NCBI RefSeq assembly: GCF_001692325.1 | Contig: NZ_LXKN01000046.1 | Span: 1 to 64,000 of the forward strand | Length of the DNA stretch: 64,000 nt | DNA from: Rhizobium sp. AC27/96 | GTDB taxonomy: Bacteria; Pseudomonadota; Alphaproteobacteria; Rhizobiales; Rhizobiaceae | Direction of reading: 5' to 3' | Part shown: positions 42,100-49,686 of the stretch, piece after piece | How positions within the stretch are numbered: position 1 is the stretch's first letter | How the letters are laid out: the number at the start of each line of letters is the position of its first letter | Made by a program: the position numbers and the translations under genes | The notes under the pieces: model-generated | Databases searched by the model: none | Seen by the model: the letters and a program-made list of their open reading frames with translations, nothing else | What the model was told of the DNA's origin: nothing

Positions 42100-42981
42100 T
42101 CAGGACACGTACTTCTTCAGGAATTCCACGGTCCTGCCCCAGGCAAGATCGGCAGCCTTCTTGTCATAGCGGGCGGCGGATGTGTCATTGTTGAAGGCGT
42201 GGTTGACGCCGTCATAGACGAAAATTTCAAAGGTCTTGCCACCCGCCTGCAACTCCTTGCGATAGGCATCGATACCGGCGTTGATGCGATCGTCGAGGCC
42301 GGCATAGTGCAACAGCAGCGCCGCCTTGATATTGGGAACAGCACTCGCCTGCGGCTGCGCGCCGTAATAGGCGACGCCTGCCTTCAACTCGGGCGAGATG
42401 GTCGCGAAACGATTGACAAGACCGCCGCCCCAGCAGAAACCGATCGCGCCGACCTCGCCATTGGTTCCGTCGAGCTTGGCGAGATAGGTGAGACTCGCCT
42501 CGGCGTTGTCAGCCGTCAGTGCCGGATCGAGATTGGTGAACATGTCGCGCGCCTTGTCTTCATCGCCAGGCGTGCCTCCGAGCGGAGACAGGAAATCGGG
42601 GGCCAGCGCCACGAAGCCTTCCAGCGCCACGCGACGGGCGATATCGCGAATATGCGGATTGAGCCCTCGGTTTTCGTGGATGATGATGACGCCACCGAGC
42701 TTGCCGGCCGCATCCTTGGGACGGGCAAGGTAGCCCTTCATCTCGCCCTTGCTGCCGGCATAGGTAACATCCTTTGACTCCACCCGACCGTCATCGGCGG
42801 CAACGACTTCCGCGCTGGCGGTGTTGGCGGCAAGCAGTGGCGCGATGGCGGCAGCGGCTCCCGCCGAACCCGCAAGCTTCGTCAGCTTTTCCATGAAACC
42901 CCGGCGATCGAGCGTCAGGTGCGTATATTCGTCATAGGCGTTGATCATCGCCTGCGTCACGATTGGCTTTTCCGTGCTCAT
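42100..42981 (-). CDS. Exported dienelactone hydrolase family protein
   Basis: The 293-residue protein has a twin-arginine-type leader that starts late: L-D-R-R-G-F-M-E-K-L-T-K-L-A-G (near 24-38) and a hydrophobic stretch to about 55, so Tat export to the periplasm is likely. The mature domain is alpha/beta hydrolase with nucleophile Cys in G-F-C-W-G-G-G and catalytic His in G-V-N-H-A-F-N-N, as in YghX/carboxymethylenebutenolidase-like enzymes. GGGGAGAA Shine-Dalgarno. The physiological substrate is unknown. Confidence 0.87.
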   Translation of the reverse strand: MSTEKPIVTQAMINAYDEYTHLTLDRRGFMEKLTKLAGSAGAAAAIAPLLAANTASAEVVAADDGRVESKDVTYAGSKGEMKGYLARPKDAAGKLGGVIIIHENRGLNPHIRDIARRVALEGFVALAPDFLSPLGGTPGDEDKARDMFTNLDPALTADNAEASLTYLAKLDGTNGEVGAIGFCWGGGLVNRFATISPELKAGVAYYGAQPQASAVPNIKAALLLHYAGLDDRINAGIDAYRKELQAGGKTFEIFVYDGVNHAFNNDTSAARYDKKAADLAWGRTVEFLKKYVS

Positions 42982-43032
42982 GATGTTGTTCTCCCCATTT
43001 TTCCCCGGCAGCCCACGCCATGCGCAAAGCCG

Positions 43033-43057
43033 CCCGCTGACAAGATAGGTCAGCGGG
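43033..43057. other. Hairpin between the MAPEG and hydrolase genes
   Basis: CCCGCTGA (43033-43040) pairs with TCAGCGGG (43050-43057) around a nine-base loop. It lies between the MAPEG stop and the hydrolase start on the minus-strand transcript, with no T tract; it may be a processing or partial-termination hairpin. Confidence 0.4.
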
Positions 43058-43128
43058 TCGAGGTGCGGCGGTAAAGGAAGAACACGATTGCGTTACCGCA
43101 GGTTGCTCTCTGCGGGAACGCACACCGG

Positions 43129-43551
43129 TCAGGAGAAGGCGAGCCAGATGCCGAGCCAGACCCACATGCAGGCGAGCACTATGAAGCCAAGGGCAAAGAG
43201 AGGGCTGCGGTAGCGCAGGCTATTGCTCGTCACATGCACGAAGGCATGGGCATAGCGCGTGGCGACAAAAAGCCAGGCGAAGATCACCGCGGGTAAATTA
43301 TCCGCCTGGGTGACGTAGAGCACGATGCAGCAGGCATGAAAGAGCAAGGGCAGCTCGAACTGATTGGCGATACTGTTGCGCACCACCAGGCTTTCCGCCG
43401 GCTCGTCGGCCGCATGGTTCTCGCGAAATTGCGAGATCCTGATCCGGCCAGCCTTTACCATCCTATTGCGGCGCCATCCCAAAAGTGCGTAGAGGACGAA
43501 GACAAGCACCGCATGTGCCACCATGGGCCAGAACATTTCATAGCCTGTCAC
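43129..43551 (-). CDS. MAPEG family membrane protein
   Basis: The 140-residue inner-membrane protein has four predicted helices and the MAPEG pattern F-R-E-N-H-A-A-D-E-P-A-E-S-L-V-V-R-N-S-I-A-N-Q with the R-N-x-x-N-x-x-E core, as in membrane-associated glutathione/eicosanoid-metabolism proteins. Bacterial members are of uncertain function. It starts with GTG at 43551, with AAGGAG eight bases upstream. It lies 42 bp downstream of an unknown membrane-protein gene on the same strand. Confidence 0.82.
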   Translation of the reverse strand: MTGYEMFWPMVAHAVLVFVLYALLGWRRNRMVKAGRIRISQFRENHAADEPAESLVVRNSIANQFELPLLFHACCIVLYVTQADNLPAVIFAWLFVATRYAHAFVHVTSNSLRYRSPLFALGFIVLACMWVWLGIWLAFS

Positions 43552-43593
43552 GCCATCAACTCCTTTGGAATTTCCGAAAGCCGAAACGGTCGA

Positions 43594-44184
43594 TCAGGAC
43601 GGGCTGGAGCCGTCCCGCGAGAGGTAGCGAAAAATAGCGAACCGGGCCAGAAGAATAACGATGACGATCAATGTCAGAAACTTCAGCCTTACGATTATCG
43701 GCAGCGCGCTCGACAGCAGCGTCACCGTGGCGTCCGACGGCATGGCCGGCGGATACAACATCAGGCCGGCGATATTCTCGGCATAATCGACGATCCCATA
43801 GAGGATCGGCAGGCAGAAAATGAAGATGGTCGCGCCCGGCGGGATGGGACGACCGAAGAAAAAACCGCCGGGGCCGATCAGCCGCAGCAGGCAGAACAGC
43901 AGGCCCGCCAGCATCAACGGAAACACGAGTTCCGGCCCGAGATACATGGAATGAAGGATCATCGCCGGATCGGGATGATCCTTGAGGTAACCGAGCATGG
44001 CGATGACATCGGCTTGCTCATAGCCCTCGATGCGGACGTCGAGCATACGCTGCCCGGCCGCGGCATTGCTGAAGGCGGCGACGAAGCCGGCCTGGATCCA
44101 GGCAAACAATGCCAGGCAGAAAGCCGCAAGGATCGCCGCCAGGCCCTGCAGAGACCTGGCATTGCCCTGAGCGCGATCGTCCAT
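43594..44184 (-). CDS. Membrane protein of unknown function
   Basis: The 196-residue protein has about four predicted transmembrane helices (near 15-38, 88-106, 118-140 and 160-185) with a soluble loop after the first. The motif G-I-V-D-Y-A-E-N-I near 132-140 recalls small uncharacterised rhizobial membrane proteins; I do not recognise a named family. It begins 3 bp after the guaB stop and is likely co-transcribed with guaB. Confidence 0.7.
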   Translation of the reverse strand: MDDRAQGNARSLQGLAAILAAFCLALFAWIQAGFVAAFSNAAAGQRMLDVRIEGYEQADVIAMLGYLKDHPDPAMILHSMYLGPELVFPLMLAGLLFCLLRLIGPGGFFFGRPIPPGATIFIFCLPILYGIVDYAENIAGLMLYPPAMPSDATVTLLSSALPIIVRLKFLTLIVIVILLARFAIFRYLSRDGSSPS

Positions 44185-44187
44185 CGA

Positions 44188-45672
44188 TCAGGCGCCTGCG
44201 CCCGGATAGTTCGGGCTTTCGCGGGTGATCGTGACATCATGGGCATGGCTTTCGCGCAGGCCCGCGCCGGAGATACGCACGAAGGTCGCGCGCTCCTGGA
44301 ACTGCTTGAGATCGGCACCGCCGACATAGCCCATGGCAGCCTTGAGGCCGCCTGCGAGCTGATGCAGCACACCGGCGACAGGCCCCTTGTAAGGCACCTG
44401 GCCTTCGATGCCTTCCGGAACGAGCTTCAGCGTGTCGCGAACCTCGGCCTGGAAATAGCGGTCGGCCGAGCCGCGGGCCATGGCGCCGACGGAGCCCATG
44501 CCGCGATAGGCCTTGAAGGAGCGGCCCTGGTAAAGAAACACTTCGCCCGGGCTCTCATCCGTGCCGGCAAGCAGCGAGCCGATCATGACAGCCGATGCTC
44601 CTGCGGCGATTGCCTTGGCAAGATCGCCGGAGAATTTGATGCCGCCATCGGCGATGACAGGGATATTCTGTTCCCGCGCCGCTTCGACCGCCGACATGAT
44701 GGCGGCAAGCTGCGGCACGCCAACGCCGGCAACGATGCGGGTGGTGCAAATCGAACCGGGGCCGATACCGACCTTGACTGCATCGGCGCCAGCATCGATC
44801 AGCGCGCGCGTGCCGTCATAGGTGGCAACATTGCCGGCCATGATACGGACGGAATTGGAAAGCTTCTTGACGCGAGCGACCGCATCGAGAACGCGCTGCG
44901 AATGGCCGTGGGCGGTGTCGACGACCAGAAGGTCGACGCCGGCCTCGATCAGGCGTTCGGCGCGCTCGAAACCATCGTCGCCGACATTGATGGCCGCGGC
45001 GGCGCGCAGGCGGCCCTGTGCATCCTTGGAAGCGTTCGGGTTAAGCTGCGACTTCTCGATGTCCTTGACGGTGATCAGGCCGACCAGACGGCTATCGCCG
45101 TCGACGACGAGCAGCTTTTCGATACGATGCGTGTGGAGCAGGCGCTTGGCTTCCTGCTGCTGCACGCCATCCTTGACCGTGACGAGATTCTCGCGGGTCA
45201 TCAGTTCGTAGATCTTCTGCTGAGGATCGGAGGCGAAGCGCACGTCGCGATTGGTGAGGATGCCGACGAGGCGATGGCTCTTTTCGACGACCGGGATGCC
45301 GGAGATGCCGTGCGACTTCATGAGCGCGAGTGCTTCTGCAAGCGTTGCATCGGGGCCGATGGTGACCGGATTGACCACCATGCCACTTTCGAACTTCTTG
45401 ACCTGGCGAACCTCTTCGGCCTGCTGCACCGGCGTCAGGTTGCGGTGGATAACGCCGATACCGCCGGCCTGGGCCATGGCGATCGCCAAACGGCTTTCGG
45501 TCACCGTATCCATCGCCGCTGAAATGATCGGCAGGTTGAGATCGATATCCTGGGCGATGCGGGTGGCGACATTCGTCTGGCCGGGCATGACCTCGGAGTG
45601 TCCCGGCTGCAGGAGCACGTCGTCGAATGTGAGAGCATCCAACCCGGTCGGCGTTTCAATAATGCGTGCCAT
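44188..45672 (-). CDS. guaB: IMP dehydrogenase
   Basis: The 494-residue enzyme oxidises IMP to XMP, the committed step of GMP synthesis. It has the TIM barrel with catalytic cysteine in G-P-G-S-I-C-T-T-R and the flap motif, and a paired CBS domain (about 90-200) inserted in the barrel. The track start two codons upstream is a TTG; I use the ATG at 45672, with AAGGA eight bases before it. The leader contains an attenuator-like hairpin. Confidence 0.97.
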   Translation of the reverse strand: MARIIETPTGLDALTFDDVLLQPGHSEVMPGQTNVATRIAQDIDLNLPIISAAMDTVTESRLAIAMAQAGGIGVIHRNLTPVQQAEEVRQVKKFESGMVVNPVTIGPDATLAEALALMKSHGISGIPVVEKSHRLVGILTNRDVRFASDPQQKIYELMTRENLVTVKDGVQQQEAKRLLHTHRIEKLLVVDGDSRLVGLITVKDIEKSQLNPNASKDAQGRLRAAAAINVGDDGFERAERLIEAGVDLLVVDTAHGHSQRVLDAVARVKKLSNSVRIMAGNVATYDGTRALIDAGADAVKVGIGPGSICTTRIVAGVGVPQLAAIMSAVEAAREQNIPVIADGGIKFSGDLAKAIAAGASAVMIGSLLAGTDESPGEVFLYQGRSFKAYRGMGSVGAMARGSADRYFQAEVRDTLKLVPEGIEGQVPYKGPVAGVLHQLAGGLKAAMGYVGGADLKQFQERATFVRISGAGLRESHAHDVTITRESPNYPGAGA

Positions 45673-45691
45673 GGCCAATTCCTTCGTCTGT

Positions 45692-45729
45692 GAAAAACAG
45701 GAAAGCCCGGAACGAATCGTCTACCGGGC
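45692..45729 (-). promoter_or_regulatory. Attenuator-like hairpin in the guaB leader
   Basis: GCCCGG (45705-45710) and CCGGGC (45724-45729) form a perfect 6-bp stem. On the minus strand it is followed immediately by TTTCCTGTTTTT (complement of 45692-45704), the layout of an intrinsic terminator, only 33-57 bases before the guaB ATG. Premature termination control is inferred from structure; no antiterminator or purine riboswitch core was found. Confidence 0.45.
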
Positions 45730-45797
45730 GATCTTGCAAGTGTTGCTTGGAAGTTGGCGAGGGCTGGTAACACGTTCATGACAGGAAGTGAATAGCT

Positions 45798-45827
45798 AAA
45801 AGCGCCCGGCAGATATGCCGGACGCGC
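45798..45827 (-). terminator. Intrinsic terminator of the MBL-fold hydrolase gene
   Basis: GCGC (45802-45805) plus CCGGC (45806-45810) pair with GCCGG (45817-45821) and GCGC (45824-45827). On the minus strand the hairpin is followed by TTTT. It lies about 24 bp after the hydrolase stop. Confidence 0.65.
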
Positions 45828-45851
45828 AAGCTGCTCCCAAAGCCTCGGCTT

Positions 45852-46724
45852 TCAGATTTCCAGCTGATAGCTTTTCGGAATGTAGCGGAAGCCTTCCTGC
45901 TGCTTTTCGACGAAGCCCACGGCCGGGAAAGGCATGTGGAAGCCGAGGAAGGGAATGCGGTCGGCGGCGATCATGTCGAAGATGCGCCGGCGGGTCTTGG
46001 CGCCCTGCGCCTTGTCCACATCGAAACGAACTTCCCAATCCGGACGGCCGAGCGACAGGATATAATGATTGGCGGTATCGCCGGTCATGACCAGCTGCTT
46101 ACCATCCGACTCGAGGTGGAAGACGAGATGACCAGGCGTATGGCCCGGAGCCAGCATGGCGGTCATGCCGCTGACGATCTGATCACCGTCCTTGAGGAAG
46201 GTCATCTTCTCGGCGAAAGGCACGACATTGGCGAGCACGGCCTTGTGGCCACCTTCTGCCGGCGTGCCTTCGCGCGCCTTGTCCGTCCAGAAGCCATATT
46301 CGATCTCGCCGGTCACGTAGCGGGCGTTCGGAAAGGCGGGAGCGCCGTCTTCCAGCATACCGCCGATATGATCTCCATGCAGATGCGTCAAGGCGACGAT
46401 CGTCACCTGCTCCGGCGTATAGCCGACGGCCTTCAGGCCGTCACGAAGGCGGCCCATGCCGCGCGCACGACCCGCAGCACCGAAACCGGTATCGACGACG
46501 ATCAGGTCGGAGCCGGTTTCGATGATGGCGGGTGCATAGCTGTTCACGAACTTTTCCGTCGGCAGGAAATTCTGTTCCAGCAGCTTGCGGACGGTATCGG
46601 GCGACTGGTTCGTGCCGAAGGTTTCCCAGGGGTTGTCCATGACATTGGCGCCGTCCTTGACGACGGTAACAGTGCAGGATCCCAATTTGAACTGATGCGT
46701 GTCCGGGGGCAGAACAGCGGTCAT
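45852..46724 (-). CDS. MBL-fold metallo-hydrolase
   Basis: The 290-residue protein has the metallo-beta-lactamase zinc motifs: H-L-H-G-D-H-I (near 114), a histidine in A-P-G-H-T-P-G-H, and G-D-T-A-N-H with the bridging aspartate. An N-terminal V-K-D-G-A-N and L-I-V-V-D-T-G-F-G match cytosolic quinonoid/lactonase-like enzymes; acyl-homoserine-lactonase activity is possible but not shown. AGGAG Shine-Dalgarno. The MFS gene is divergent. Confidence 0.85.
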   Translation of the reverse strand: MTAVLPPDTHQFKLGSCTVTVVKDGANVMDNPWETFGTNQSPDTVRKLLEQNFLPTEKFVNSYAPAIIETGSDLIVVDTGFGAAGRARGMGRLRDGLKAVGYTPEQVTIVALTHLHGDHIGGMLEDGAPAFPNARYVTGEIEYGFWTDKAREGTPAEGGHKAVLANVVPFAEKMTFLKDGDQIVSGMTAMLAPGHTPGHLVFHLESDGKQLVMTGDTANHYILSLGRPDWEVRFDVDKAQGAKTRRRIFDMIAADRIPFLGFHMPFPAVGFVEKQQEGFRYIPKSYQLEI

Positions 46725-47070
46725 AGTCTCACTCCTTGTATTGGGGCAGCGTAAGCTGCGCCTATCATCGCAGCCGGCAGCAACGGCAGGGAATATGATC
46801 CTGCCCGACCCATAATTTGATCATGACAATGCTATCCAATTCCGCTAATACACCGGCAACGTTTTATGCGTTTAGCATTTCCATGCTCTTAGCATATGTC
46901 AAATCCTGCTTTCCACCGCGTGCGCCGGCTGGTATCACGAAGACGTGATCTTCAGGCGAGCACGGAGCTGAATCCGGGATTGGCAGCGGCCTCGCATAGG
47001 ACTACAGAGCGGCTAACCGCCCGAAGGACGGAAGCCTTCCCGAAGATAAAAGCCATCAGGGCAAGCGCCT
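46725..47070. other. Intergenic region between MBL hydrolase and MFS transporter
   Basis: About 345 bases with divergent promoters. The left half is AT-rich. An ATCACG/CGTGAT hairpin (46934-46949) lies midway and might be an operator or leader structure. I see no gene. Confidence 0.4.
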
Positions 47071-48495
47071 ATGAACCGCATCGTTCCGTTGATCCTCGCC
47101 GTAGCCCTCTTCATGGAACAGATGGATTCCACGGTCATTGCGACGGCGCTGCCGGCAATCGCCAACGATCTCCATGTCGGCCCGATCACGCTCAAGCTGG
47201 CCCTCACCTCCTACATGGTGTCGCTGGCGGTGTTCATTCCGATCAGCGGGTGGATGGCAGACCGCTTCGGCGCGAAGAACATTTTCCGCATCGCCATTTG
47301 CGTCTTCGTCATCGGCTCCATCATGTGCGCCTTTTCGGGCGGCCTGCTGGAATTCGTCTTCGCCCGCTTCCTGCAGGGCGTCGGCGGCTCGATGATGACG
47401 CCGGTCGGACGGCTCGTGCTGGTGCGCACCACGCAAAAGAGCGATCTGGTCTCCGCGATGGCGCTGCTGTCCATTCCGGCGCTTGTCGGCCCGCTTGCCG
47501 GCCCACCGCTTGGCGGCTTCATCACCACCTATGCCTCCTGGCACTGGATCTTCCTGATCAACGTGCCGGTCGGCATTCTTGGCGTCATCCTGTCCTCGAT
47601 ATTTCTGCCGGAAGTCGAGGCAACCAGGCCGCCGAAGCTCGATGTCGTCGGCTTCCTGCTGACGTCCTTCGCGGCGGCGGGCGTCGTCTTCGGCATGTCC
47701 GTCATCAGCCTGCCGGCGCTGCCGCCCTATATCGGTATCTCGGCTGTCGTCACGGGCTTCATCTGCGGCTTCCTTTATATCGGCCATGCGCGCCGCCACC
47801 CGGCGCCGATCCTCGATCTGTCGCTTCTGAAGAACGCCACCTTCCGCGCCTCGGTGACGGGCGGAACGCTCTTCCGCATCTGCATCGGCGCCATGCCGTT
47901 CCTGACGCCGCTGATGCTGCAGCTCGGCTTCGGCCTCAACCCGTTCCAGTCGGGGCTGATCACCTTTGCCGGCGCGATCGGCGCGATCAGCACCAAATTC
48001 ATCGCACGCCGGGTCTTTACCGCGGTCGGCTTCAAGACCGCGCTGCTTTCGGCGGCGGCCGTCACGACGATTACCACGATCTCGACCGGGCTCTTCCAGC
48101 CGTGGACGCCGCATCTCATCATCATTGCCGTGCTGTTGGTCGGCGGCTTCTCGCGGTCCTTCTTCTTCACCGGCGTCAATGCGCTCGCCTTTGCCGATAT
48201 CAGCGACAAGCAGGCCAGCCAGGCGACGTCGATGAGCTCGGTCATGCAGCAGATCAGCCTGGCGCTCGGCGTCGCGGTCGCGGCCATGATCCTGGAAACC
48301 TCCACCTTCTTCCGCGGCGCGGAATTGCAGGTCATCGATTTCCACATCGCGTTCTTCTGCATCTCGGCGCTGACGGTGATCGCCACCATTCCCTTCATCC
48401 GGATGGATCGCAACGCCGGCGCCATGGTCTCGGGCCACAAGGCTGGCCTGAAGCGCGTGGCCACACCGCAGGTGCAGCAGCCCGTCGTCAAATGA
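47071..48495 (+). CDS. MFS transporter, DHA2/EmrB-like
   Basis: The 474-residue inner-membrane protein has about fourteen predicted helices. The N-terminal M-E-Q-M-D-S-T-V-I-A-T-A-L-P (motif D1) and the loop D-R-F-G-A-K (motif A) place it in the drug:H+ antiporter-2 family (EmrB/QacA type). Such proteins export toxic compounds. It is a single gene here with no adjacent membrane-fusion partner. Divergent from the MBL-fold gene. Confidence 0.88.
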   Translation: MNRIVPLILAVALFMEQMDSTVIATALPAIANDLHVGPITLKLALTSYMVSLAVFIPISGWMADRFGAKNIFRIAICVFVIGSIMCAFSGGLLEFVFARFLQGVGGSMMTPVGRLVLVRTTQKSDLVSAMALLSIPALVGPLAGPPLGGFITTYASWHWIFLINVPVGILGVILSSIFLPEVEATRPPKLDVVGFLLTSFAAAGVVFGMSVISLPALPPYIGISAVVTGFICGFLYIGHARRHPAPILDLSLLKNATFRASVTGGTLFRICIGAMPFLTPLMLQLGFGLNPFQSGLITFAGAIGAISTKFIARRVFTAVGFKTALLSAAAVTTITTISTGLFQPWTPHLIIIAVLLVGGFSRSFFFTGVNALAFADISDKQASQATSMSSVMQQISLALGVAVAAMILETSTFFRGAELQVIDFHIAFFCISALTVIATIPFIRMDRNAGAMVSGHKAGLKRVATPQVQQPVVK

Positions 48496-48517
48496 TGATG
48501 ACGTAGAGCAACCGGAC

Positions 48518-48901
48518 CTATTCCGGTCTTTCGCAGACGGCGCTCAGCTTGTTGCCGTCGGGATCGCGGACGTAGGCCGCATAGAAATTGGCGTGGAACG
48601 AGCGCAGGCCGGGCTTGCCTTCATCCGTGCCGCCATGGGCCAAGGCCGCAGCATGGAAGGCGTCGACATCGGCGCGGCTTTCCGCATGCAAGGCAACCAT
48701 CGAGCCATTGCCGATTGTTGCCGCCCGGTGATTGTAGGGCACGACCACCCAGAACCTGCAACGGGTATCGCCATCGGCGGCATAGCCGATTTCCTCATCC
48801 GATTCGCGCTGGCGTCGGTAGCCGAGCACGGGCAGAACGCCGTCATAAAACTCTTGCGCGCGTGGAATGTCGTTGGAGCCGAGCGTTACGTAGAGGAGCA
48901 T
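48518..48901 (-). CDS. VOC family (glyoxalase-like) protein
   Basis: The 127-residue protein has the paired beta-alpha-beta-beta-beta vicinal-oxygen-chelate fold, beginning L-L-Y-V-T-L-G-S-N-D-I-P-R-A-Q-E-F-Y and ending with V-R-D-P-D-G-N-K-L-S-A-V. The start is at 48901; longer in-frame extension overlaps rlmE. Reactions in the family range from glyoxalase to resistance proteins; this one cannot be assigned. No clear Shine-Dalgarno. Confidence 0.83.
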   Translation of the reverse strand: MLLYVTLGSNDIPRAQEFYDGVLPVLGYRRQRESDEEIGYAADGDTRCRFWVVVPYNHRAATIGNGSMVALHAESRADVDAFHAAALAHGGTDEGKPGLRSFHANFYAAYVRDPDGNKLSAVCERPE

Positions 48902-48966
48902 GATTGAGTCTTTTTCATCCGCGATGCCTTGGGAACCGGCATCATCCGACGAAAAAGACAGCCAGA

Positions 48967-49686
48967 TCAAGCCTCGGTTGCTTCCTCTTCGGCCTTGCGT
49001 CCCTTGAAGCCCTTTGCCAGCAGGAACATTTCGACCGATTCGGCTCGGGATGCGCCCGGCTTCATGTGAACGACCTGGCGGAAATTCTGCTTCAGGAATG
49101 TCAAAAGATCGCGCTCGGTGCCCCCCTGGAAGGTCTTGGCAAGGAAATGCCCGCCTTCCGCCAGCACTTCGACGGCGAAATGCGCGGCAACTTCGCAAAG
49201 ATGCATGGTGCGCAGATGGTCGGTGCGGTGATGGCCCGTCGTCGGCGCGGCCATATCCGAGAGCACGACATCAGGCGCACCGCCGACGGCATCGATCAGC
49301 CGCTGCGGCGCATCCGGCTCCAGGAAGTCGAGCTGGAGAACGGTGACGCCGGGCAGAGGCGTCATTTCCAGAAAGTCGATGGCCGCAACACGAATGTCAT
49401 CCTCGGTCGATCCGGTCACCTTGGCGGCGATCTGCGACCAGCTGCCGGGTGCAGCGCCCAGATCGATGATGCGGCGGGCGCCCTTCAGAATATCGTGCTT
49501 CTCGTCGATCTCCAGCAGCTTGAAGGCGGCGCGGGCGCGATAACCTTCGAGCTGGGCGCGTTGCACATAGGGATCGTTGATGTGCCGGTGCAGCCACTGC
49601 CGCGAGGAGGCCTTGAGCTTCTTTTTCTTGACGCGCTGGCCGAGCTTGCGGCCTGTGCGGTTGCCCGCGATGGTTGGCTTGGTCAT
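48967..49686 (-). CDS. rlmE: 23S rRNA (uridine-2552-2'-O)-methyltransferase
   Basis: The 239-residue RrmJ/FtsJ-type enzyme methylates U2552 of 23S rRNA. The SAM motif D-L-G-A-A-P-G-S-W-S-Q and V-V-L-S-D-M-A-A-P, with the catalytic lysine in F-L-A-K-T-F-Q-G, are visible. A lysine-rich N-terminus (K-K-K-K-L-K) suits RNA binding. The ATG at 49686 has AAGGGA upstream and overlaps the ppx/gppA stop by 4 bp, so the two are coupled. Confidence 0.94.
   Translation of the reverse strand: MTKPTIAGNRTGRKLGQRVKKKKLKASSRQWLHRHINDPYVQRAQLEGYRARAAFKLLEIDEKHDILKGARRIIDLGAAPGSWSQIAAKVTGSTEDDIRVAAIDFLEMTPLPGVTVLQLDFLEPDAPQRLIDAVGGAPDVVLSDMAAPTTGHHRTDHLRTMHLCEVAAHFAVEVLAEGGHFLAKTFQGGTERDLLTFLKQNFRQVVHMKPGASRAESVEMFLLAKGFKGRKAEEEATEA

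Noticed and set aside
43336..45522. Open frame of 728 codons on the plus strand across guaB and neighbours
   Set aside because: It is antisense to guaB, a membrane-protein gene and MAPEG; the translation has no domain and is a codon-bias shadow.
46896..48506. Open frame of 536 codons overlapping the MFS gene in another frame
   Set aside because: The MFS frame has the transmembrane pattern and family motifs; this one is Arg/His-rich noise.
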